Shown piece by piece: positions 58,080 through 64,000 of a stretch of DNA of 64,000 bases (the first letter of the stretch is position 1; each line of letters begins with the position of its first letter). The position numbers and the translations under genes are program-made. The notes beneath the pieces are model-generated. The model ran no database searches. It saw only the letters and a list, made by a program, of their open reading frames with translations, and was not told the origin of the DNA. Source of the stretch: JBBIND01 sp037444075 (lineage in GTDB: Bacteria > Acidobacteriota > Terriglobia > Bryobacterales > Bryobacteraceae); NCBI GenBank assembly GCA_037444075.1, contig JBBIND010000011.1, forward strand, positions 11,107 through 75,106. Direction: 5' to 3'.

Positions 58080-59829
58080 ATGAAGCGTACGACGCGCCGG
58101 GAGTTCATGGCCGGGGGCTAGGCAGTTCTGCTTTCAGGCGCTGTGCTGCCGGAGCCGTCCGGCGCGGCAGGGATGAAGCTTTGGTACTCGCGCCCCGCCA
58201 AAGCGTGGACCGAAGCGCTGCCTCTGGGCAACGGAAGGCTGGGCGCGATGGTGTTTGGAGACCCCGGCGCCGAACGGCTTCAGTTGAATGAGGACACCCT
58301 GTGGTCAGGGCCGCCGGAACGCTGGGACAACCCCGGCGCGGCGCAGTATTTGCCGGAAATTCGCCGGCTGGTTTTCCAGGAAAAGGACTACCATCAGGCG
58401 GGAGAACTCTGCAAACGGATGCAGGGGCCCTACACGCAGTCCTATCAGCCGCTGGGCAATCTGTACCTGACATTCGAGGCGTCGGAACAGGCTCGGGATT
58501 ATTACCGCGAACTCGATCTTGAAACCGCCATTGCCAAAGTTGAGTACTCGCAGGGCGGCGCGCGCTTCGTCCGCGAGGCTTTCTCGACGGCGGTCCACCA
58601 GGTGACCGTGGTCCGGCTGACGTGCAACCACTCCGGGCGGATCAGTTTCGCGATGACGATGGACAACCCGCTGCGCTCCAGCGTGGCCGCCGCAGGTTCC
58701 AACGCGCTGGCTTTGCGCGGCAAGTGTCCGGTTCACGTAGACCCGGACTATCTGAGGGACGCCAAGGATCCGGTGCGCAGGACAACCCATGTGGGCCAAC
58801 TGGCCGATGGGAGGGGCTTGGCTTTGCCAGCACCTTTGGGAGCACTATGCCTTCAACGGGGACAAGGGGTTCCTGCGCCGCGTGTATCCCGTGCTGAAGG
58901 GCGCGGCCGAGTTCTACCTGGGCTGGCTGGTAGCGGACCCCCAAGGGAGGCTCACCACGTGCCCTTCCACGTCGCCCGAAAACCGGTTCCGCGCGCTCGA
59001 CGGCCGGCCCGCCCAGGTATGCTCGGGCGCCACGATGGATCTGGCGTTGACGCGCGAGGTTTTCACCAACTGCATCGCAGCTTCACGCGTGCTCGGACTG
59101 GAGGCCGGCTTCCGGAAGCGCCTCGAAGAGACGTTGCCGCGGCTGCTGCCGTATCAGACGGGCAGCCGCGGGCAACTGCTGGAATGGAGCGAAGATTTCG
59201 AAGAGCCGGAGCCGGGGCACCGCCACGTGGCGCACCTGTCCGGGCTGCATCCGGGAGACCAGATTACGCTGCGCGGCACACCGGAGTTGGCCAAGGCGGC
59301 GCGCACCTCGCTCGAATTGCGCCTCAAGGCAGGCAGCGGACACACCGGTTGGAGCCGGACGTGGATCATCAACTTCTGGGCTCGCCTGGAAGAAGCCGGG
59401 TTCGCCTGGGAGAACGTGACGGCGCTGCTCAACAAGAGCACCCTGCCCAACATGTTTGACACTCATCCGCCTTTCCAGATCGACGGCAACTTTGGAGGCG
59501 CCATGGGGATTGCCGAGATGTTGCTCCAAAGCCAGGCAGGCGTGGTGCACCTGTTGCCCGCTCTGCCGCGCGCCTGGAATGTAGGCAGCGTGAACGGATT
59601 GCGTGCCCGCGGCGGCTACGCAGTGGACATCGCCTGGCAGGACGGCAAACTCACGCGCGCGGTGTTGCGCTCCACGCTGTCCGGCTCCTGCAAGCTGCGC
59701 GCTCCTGCGCGCGTGGGCGTGCGGGCGGAAGGAAGAGCCGTCCCCATGGAGCGCGGTGCGGACGATCCCCTGGTTGTTGTGTTCAGGACGCGCGCCGGGC
59801 GCACTTACGAAATCAGCCCCGAAGCTTAG
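58080..59829 (+). pseudogene. GH95 alpha-L-fucosidase, broken by a stop codon and a large internal deletion with frameshift
   Basis: The frame starts at ATG 58080 (MKRTTRREFMAGG, a Tat signal) and is cut by TAG at 58119-58121, after which the same frame continues AVLLSGAVLPEPSGAAG and then the GH95 start (MKLWYSRPAKAWTEALPLGN, GRLGAMVFGDPGAERLQLNE, DTLWSG). After LRGKCPVHVDPDYLRDAKDP (~58770) the frame is lost; the coding continues in another frame from ~58789 as MWANWPMGGAWLCQHLWEHY to the end, with TSPENRF (the catalytic acid region) and a normal C-terminus. About 300 residues of the usual ~750, including the NTQMN substrate/water-binding region, are missing. GH95 enzymes remove fucose from glycans; this copy cannot fold as one. 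Confidence 0.82.
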
Positions 59830-59841
59830 GCCGCCAGCCCG

Positions 59842-59872
59842 CGCCGCATCATCGCGAGCGGCTGATGCGGCG
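59842..59872. terminator. Bidirectional hairpin between the GH95 pseudogene and the GH10 gene
   Basis: CGCCGCATCA (59842-59851) pairs with TGATGCGGCG (59863-59872) around an 11-base loop, in the 64-base gap between convergent genes. Confidence 0.6.
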
Positions 59873-59893
59873 TGGACTCACGCGGTGCCAGGA

Positions 59894-61687
59894 CTACATG
59901 ACAACCGTTAGCTGGCTGCCTTCGCGCTCGAGGCTCACTTCGGCGGTGCGCGTCTGACCCGCCGCGCGCACCTCCACAGCGTACTTGCCGAGGAACCCTC
60001 TGACGGAGTAACTCCCGCGCGCATCAGTCCGTCCCTTCTCGCGCGTCCACCAGCGGTTCAACACCAAGTCCTGGTAAGCCTCGGCGTTGGGCTTGGCCGA
60101 CCAGTCCGCGCGGAACATGGCGCCGTTGGGTTTCCAGTGACTCCTTTCCCAGAAACCCCACATCATGAATCCTTCCACGGCGGGGTGACTGAAGACGGCT
60201 GTCATGAAGTCTCGCGTGTAGGCGCCTTGGGCGCGCTCGTCGACGGTGTCGATGTCGAACTCTGTGATCTGAATGGCCTGCCCGAAGGCGGCAAAACGGT
60301 CCAGCATCTTGAGCACATCGTCGAGCGGCGTCAGCCGCGGTCCGAAGTGCCCCTGCATGCCGATGCCCTCTAACGGCGCACCTTCGTCGAGCAGGTAGCG
60401 AATCGTCCGCGCGTAGTGGTCATGGTGGGCCGTATTGCGGCTGGTCAGGATGCCGTAATCATTGATGTAGAGCTTCGCTCGCGGGTCAGTGCGGCGGGCG
60501 GCATGGAACCAATCCACCATGCTCCTGTTGCCGAGGATGTCCATGAAGTCGTGGTTCGAATACGGTTCGTTGATGACGTCCCACTCCGTCAGTTGCCCGC
60601 GCAGGGAGTCCGTGATGCTGGCAATGTGGTTGAGAATCACGCGCGCCAGTTCCGCAGGCTGGTCCTTCGCGGCCAGCGCAGCCTTGACCGATGACCAGCG
60701 CCAGGATGGCCAGACCAGCACATGGCCGCGCACGTCGAGGCCAGCTTCCCTAAGCCAGCGCACTGTTTCCAGCGCCGCCGGACGGCGGCTCTCGTCGGCC
60801 CACTGCGGCCATTTCAGGGCGTTCTCAAGGACCGCTTTGTTGTACAGCCGCGTAATGTGCTCCCGGTACCGGCTGACGTCCTCCGGGCTGATGCCGGGAC
60901 GGGTGCCCATGAAGGTCTCCACCCCAACGGCGGAGCCGAAGCCGAAGGCATGCCGCCGCATGGAGACGGCCACCTCGGCAGCCTCGACGGGCTTACCGTC
61001 CTTATCCACAACGCGCACCGTGAGTGTCCCCTTGCGGAACTTCTCGATGCGCTCCTCGGCGCCCCGCCGCCAGGCTGCGTCAGGCTCCATGCCCCCGTAT
61101 TGAGTGGGCGTAATCGGCAGATCCACAGGGCGCACGCTCGAGCCGTAGTTGATCAATTCGACCCCGCCGATTTCGATGGCCTGTTGCCCGAACCCAGCGG
61201 CAAATGCGAGTTGCGCTTCGCCTTCGCGGTAGTTTCTCAGAACTGAGAAGGGGAACTGAATCAGCGCCCAATCACTGCCCGCCGTAGCCGGCATGTTGAG
61301 CGGGTGAGAAAAGCGTGAGGTGCCCGGCTGGAAGCTGATTTCGACCTGAGCGGCCGGCGTTGCGCCCTCGGAGGCGCGCAGGTGGAAACGTGCCAGAAGC
61401 GTGTCACCCGCCCGCAACGCTCCAGGCACCGCCGCCTGAAGGCGCACATCCGCGCTGCGCTGGATCTTCGACAACGTGCGCAGCCGGATCATCTGCTTGA
61501 AGGCCCTTCCCGGCGCTGGAACAACTTCCATTTCTGCTTGCCCGGGCGTGGCCGTTTGAAGCTGAAAGGCCTGAGGGTTCTCCGGGCCGATGATGACCTT
61601 CCCGCCCGGCTGAGCGCAGGTCAGAAACGGCGGCAGCAAACAGACTCCAACGGCTGCCAACAAAGCTGCTTTCGCGGGGAACTTCAT
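59894..61687 (-). CDS. Secreted GH10 endo-1,4-beta-xylanase-like glycosidase
   Basis: The 597-residue protein has a signal peptide (residues 1-25), a beta-rich N-terminal region at ~30-185 that may bind carbohydrate (ADVRLQAAVPGALRAGDTLL, SDWALIQFPFSVLRNYREGE), and a GH10 TIM barrel at ~210-545. The acid/base is Glu374 in LTEWDVINEPYSN and the nucleophile is Glu476 in QITEFDIDTVDE; ENALKWPQWAD and GHVLVWPSW are also typical. A short C-terminal Ig-like segment (GSYSVRGFLGKYAVEVRAAG) follows. GH10 enzymes cleave xylan or related beta-1,4 glycans. All key residues are intact, unlike the neighbouring GH95 gene. Confidence 0.9.
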   Translation of the reverse strand: MKFPAKAALLAAVGVCLLPPFLTCAQPGGKVIIGPENPQAFQLQTATPGQAEMEVVPAPGRAFKQMIRLRTLSKIQRSADVRLQAAVPGALRAGDTLLARFHLRASEGATPAAQVEISFQPGTSRFSHPLNMPATAGSDWALIQFPFSVLRNYREGEAQLAFAAGFGQQAIEIGGVELINYGSSVRPVDLPITPTQYGGMEPDAAWRRGAEERIEKFRKGTLTVRVVDKDGKPVEAAEVAVSMRRHAFGFGSAVGVETFMGTRPGISPEDVSRYREHITRLYNKAVLENALKWPQWADESRRPAALETVRWLREAGLDVRGHVLVWPSWRWSSVKAALAAKDQPAELARVILNHIASITDSLRGQLTEWDVINEPYSNHDFMDILGNRSMVDWFHAARRTDPRAKLYINDYGILTSRNTAHHDHYARTIRYLLDEGAPLEGIGMQGHFGPRLTPLDDVLKMLDRFAAFGQAIQITEFDIDTVDERAQGAYTRDFMTAVFSHPAVEGFMMWGFWERSHWKPNGAMFRADWSAKPNAEAYQDLVLNRWWTREKGRTDARGSYSVRGFLGKYAVEVRAAGQTRTAEVSLEREGSQLTVVM

Positions 61688-61892
61688 GCATCCTCCATTC
61701 AGTTGCGAGCGCTCCCTGGAGCGGACGCGCCGGCCGGTGAGGTACGCGGCTTAACTAACTCACGCCACGCACCACCGGGAGAGCGCGCTATCCCGACAGG
61801 CCCGCCAACTCCACGCATCGTATCGCATCCTGGCCGCGGCTAATTCGGGTGCCGGGTTAGACTGGGGTTACGTCCGTTTGGATTCTTTCCCC

Positions 61893-62395
61893 ATGCGCAG
61901 GCAAATTGTCATGGTCGTAGCGCTGTCCTTTTTCACCGGCGGACTGTGGTCGGCCGAACTCAACCGTGCCACCTCCGCGGCTTTTGACCAGTACATCCAG
62001 AAGACCGAACAGAGGCTTGCTGCACAGGCGCGCGATGAAGGCGCCTTTCTTTGGGTAGACGGCGAGCCAAAGCGCTCGAGCGTGGCGCGCCGCGGCCAAG
62101 TCCTGGCAGAACCTTGGGAGGGGGTGCGCAAACGAAAAGTACCGGACGGCTTGATTAATCACTGGGTGGGTGCGGTGTTTATCCCCGGCGTGAGGGATAT
62201 CTGTGGCGCGTCAACAGCTATTGGCGGTTTGTCGAGAGAGACGGAGGGACTTTTGTGGAGTCCGAAACGGTTTCGCTTTCCAGAGATTTGCCGCCCGGGC
62301 TCGGCCTGATCATCAATGCCTTCATCCGGGATGTACCGCGGGAGTCCGTCGTCAACACGCTTCGGTCCACGCGCGTGGCGCTCATCGGAGAATAG
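61893..62395 (+). pseudogene. Secreted conserved-hypothetical protein split by deletion and frameshift
   Basis: From ATG 61893 the product starts MRRQIVMVVALSFFTGGLWS (signal) and runs through FDQYIQKTEQRLAAQARDEG, PDGLINHWVGAVFIPGV. At about 62190 this frame loses meaning, while another frame reads GYLWRVNSYWRFVERDGGTF, VESETVSLSRDLPPGLGLII, NAFIRDVPRESVVNTLRSTR and ends at TAG 62393-62395. Both halves look like parts of one acidobacterial secreted protein of about 270 residues; here roughly 90 central residues are missing. The function of the intact family is unknown to me, and identity rests on my memory of the flanking motifs. Confidence 0.65.
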
Positions 62396-62509
62396 CGAGC
62401 CATCCACTCGCTGCGCCGTTTGACACCGGCCACCGCAGGGTGATTGCTTTGCGGCGCTTCGCGGCCTATGATGGTGGCTGCTGAGGAAATCTCGCGAAAG
62501 GAGTAGCCC

Positions 62510-63796
62510 GTGCCAAATATCACGCGACGGACATTTTTCCAGGGGGCGACACTGGCCGCAGCGGCGACCCGCGTCGTAGGAGCCAACGACCGCATTCACG
62601 TCGGGATCATCGGACTGGGTGGCCGGGGGCAAAGCCTCGTCGGTTCTTATTCGGGAATCGGAGAGTGCCAGGTAACTGGTTTGTGCGATGTGAACCAGGC
62701 AGCCCTGGAACGCGCGCAAGCCCGCCTGCTGAAGGCCGGGGCGGCCAAAGCGGCGGAGTACGCGGACATGCGGAAGATGTTCGACGACAAGAACATCCAC
62801 GCTGTCTCCATGTCAACGCCCAACCATTGGCATGCTCTCGGCACCATCTGGGCGTGCGAAGCGGGCAAGGACGTCTACGTCGAAAAGCCCGCCAGCTACA
62901 ACGTCTATGAAGGCAATCGCATGGTCGAGGCGGCCCGTAAGCACCAGCGCATGGTTCAGGTCGGCTCGCAGGGACGCAGCACGCCCCACAAGATCAAGGC
63001 CATGGCCTTGCTGAAGGAAGGCGTGATCGGAAAGCTGTACCAAGCCAAGGGTCTCTGTTACAAGCGCCGGCGTTCGATTGGCAAGACCCCGCCCCAACCG
63101 GTGCCTGCGGGAATTGATTGGGATCAATTCCTGGGGCCCGCGCCGATGCGGCCCTTCACCATGAACCGATTCAGGTACAACTGGCATTGGTTCTGGGATA
63201 CGGGCAACGGCGACATCGGCAATCAGGGCGTGCATGAAATGGACATCTGCCGCTGGGGCATGGGAGAAGCAGGCCTGCCGAACTGGACGTTCTCGAGCGG
63301 CGGCAAGTACATCTACGACGACGACCAGGAAACGCCCAATACGCAGACGGCGACCATGGATTACGGCGACATGCAGATCGTCTTTGAAGTGCGCGGTCTG
63401 CTGACAGGACCGGAGGCTGGCCTTCCCGTCCGTCCAGGCAACACGGTCGGCAACCTGTTCTACGGCAGCGACGGCTGGATGTGGGTCGATGGCCGGGGCT
63501 TTACCGTGTACAAGGGCGAGCAGAACGAGAAAGTCATGGAGGAAAAGGGTTCGGAAGACTCCGGCGTTATCCTCCATATCAAGAACTTTCTTGCAGCCTG
63601 CCGCAGCCGGGACTACAAGTCGCTCACGGCGGAAATCGAAATCGGCGCTCTTTCCGCGGCTCTAGGCCACCTGGCCAACGTCAGCTACCGCGTCGGGCGC
63701 AAGCTCACCTGGGACAAGGCCCGGGGCCGCTTCGTGAACGACGCCGAGGCCGACAAACTGCTGACCCGCGATTACCGCAAACCTTACGTCGTCTGA
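62510..63796 (+). CDS. Second exported Gfo/Idh/MocA-family oxidoreductase
   Basis: The 428-residue protein starts at GTG 62510, with GAAAGGAG upstream, and has a Tat-type signal (RRTFFQGATLAAAAT). The Rossmann fold starts HVGIIGLGGRGQSLVGSYSG; the EKPAS motif (YVEKPASYNVYEGNRMVEAA) carries the catalytic Lys. The C-terminal domain includes NRFRYNWHWFWDTGNGDIGN, QGVHEMDICRWGMGEAGLP and DMQIVFEVRGL, as in the exported group common in Acidobacteriota and Planctomycetes. It probably oxidises a sugar or inositol derivative in the periplasm. It is 35 residues longer than the paralogue at 17832-19016 and only distantly similar. The neighbouring genes are a GH10 enzyme and gene remnants. Confidence 0.88.
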   Translation: MPNITRRTFFQGATLAAAATRVVGANDRIHVGIIGLGGRGQSLVGSYSGIGECQVTGLCDVNQAALERAQARLLKAGAAKAAEYADMRKMFDDKNIHAVSMSTPNHWHALGTIWACEAGKDVYVEKPASYNVYEGNRMVEAARKHQRMVQVGSQGRSTPHKIKAMALLKEGVIGKLYQAKGLCYKRRRSIGKTPPQPVPAGIDWDQFLGPAPMRPFTMNRFRYNWHWFWDTGNGDIGNQGVHEMDICRWGMGEAGLPNWTFSSGGKYIYDDDQETPNTQTATMDYGDMQIVFEVRGLLTGPEAGLPVRPGNTVGNLFYGSDGWMWVDGRGFTVYKGEQNEKVMEEKGSEDSGVILHIKNFLAACRSRDYKSLTAEIEIGALSAALGHLANVSYRVGRKLTWDKARGRFVNDAEADKLLTRDYRKPYVV

Positions 63797-63808
63797 CACG
63801 CAGGCAAT

Positions 63809-63839
63809 CCGGCGGCGGGGTCCACGACCCTGCCGCCGG
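63809..63839 (+). terminator. Hairpin after the MocA-type gene
   Basis: Positions 63809-63820 and 63828-63839 pair over 12 bases with one G-T wobble, around a 7-base loop, 12 bases after the stop. No T-run. The remaining bases to the window end show no gene. Confidence 0.65.
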
Positions 63840-64000
63840 GCTGGCTGCATCTGCCGTTGAGAGGCCACTCGCGAAGAGGCTCGGTGCCTTTCTGCTCCAA
63901 CCTCTCAGCCCTGTCGTGTCTCCTCTCGAATCCTCGCCGGAGCCGGTTCCGCGGCGTTTCCACCTGCTCCTGTCACTGCGGGCAGTGAGAGCCCTGCGCA

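Noticed and set aside
58119..58121. TAG in the GH95 signal peptide as a sign of stop-codon reassignment
   Set aside because: TAG is used as a normal terminator by other genes here (for example 10365-10367 and 62393-62395), and the GH95 gene has a second independent lesion.
1..64000. CRISPR arrays, insertion sequences, integrases, toxin-antitoxin or other defence genes
   Set aside because: No regularly spaced repeats, transposase motifs or phage-type proteins were seen on either strand.

Overview
The window looks like a piece of a GC-rich Acidobacteriota chromosome, most likely from the Solibacteres/Bryobacterales side. The reasons are two very large carboxypeptidase-regulatory-domain/TonB-type outer-membrane proteins, two proteins of the 'VWFA-related Acidobacterial' type, a protein with five BACON-like repeats and a Solibacter-type C-terminal domain, exported (Tat-like) Gfo/Idh/MocA oxidoreductases, a DUF1080 sugar hydrolase and two CBM9/DUF5916 proteins. 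This placement is inference from families; no rRNA or tRNA gene was seen. Genes are dense, with short operons on both strands.

Layout. 0-8 kb: surface-polysaccharide genes (dTDP-rhamnose epimerase, cut by the left edge; nucleotidyltransferase; a three-domain methyltransferase; phosphomanno/glucomutase; a secreted SGNH protein), with two gene remnants between them. 8-11.5 kb: Mpg DNA glycosylase, ThpR, an ECF sigma/anti-sigma/DUF3106 operon and a DksA/TraR zinc-finger protein. 11.7-20.6 kb: a TonB-type receptor, a CBM9/DUF5916 protein, a divergent MocA/DUF1080 pair and an O-methyltransferase. 20.6-28.5 kb: M2 metallopeptidase, purA, a small unknown protein coupled to pheS-pheT, an FtsB-like protein and cutA. 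28.5-37.5 kb: GntP permease, Asp-box protein, two VWFA proteins, a coiled-coil membrane protein, tdk and a second DUF5916 protein. 37.5-47 kb: moeA-moaC-mog, a second TonB-type receptor, etfB-etfA and acpP-fabF. 47-56 kb: an exported mannonate-dehydratase-like protein, the BACON protein, lysS-lolC, a family 2 glycosyltransferase, a methyltransferase-like protein and a bactofilin. 56-64 kb: sixA, an O-antigen ligase-like protein, a GH10 xylanase, a second MocA protein and three broken genes.

How it fits together. Much of the content serves cell-envelope polysaccharide synthesis and plant- or microbe-derived glycan use: outer-membrane receptors and barrels for uptake, secreted glycosidases, and exported sugar oxidoreductases with a 3-keto-glycoside hydrolase-type partner. 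Housekeeping genes are interspersed.

The most unusual feature is a recurring decay style. Five loci keep recognisable ends of a gene but have lost the middle or one end: an amidohydrolase lipoprotein without its barrel, a macrodomain tail, a chimeric secreted-domain/TonB-barrel frame, a GH95 fucosidase with a stop in its signal peptide plus a large deletion, and a split DUF protein. A second pattern is that several first-in-operon genes have a -10-like hexamer only 6-9 bases before the start codon, which would give leaderless mRNAs. I found no CRISPR array, prophage, insertion sequence or defence island, and nothing I can honestly call a complete new system.
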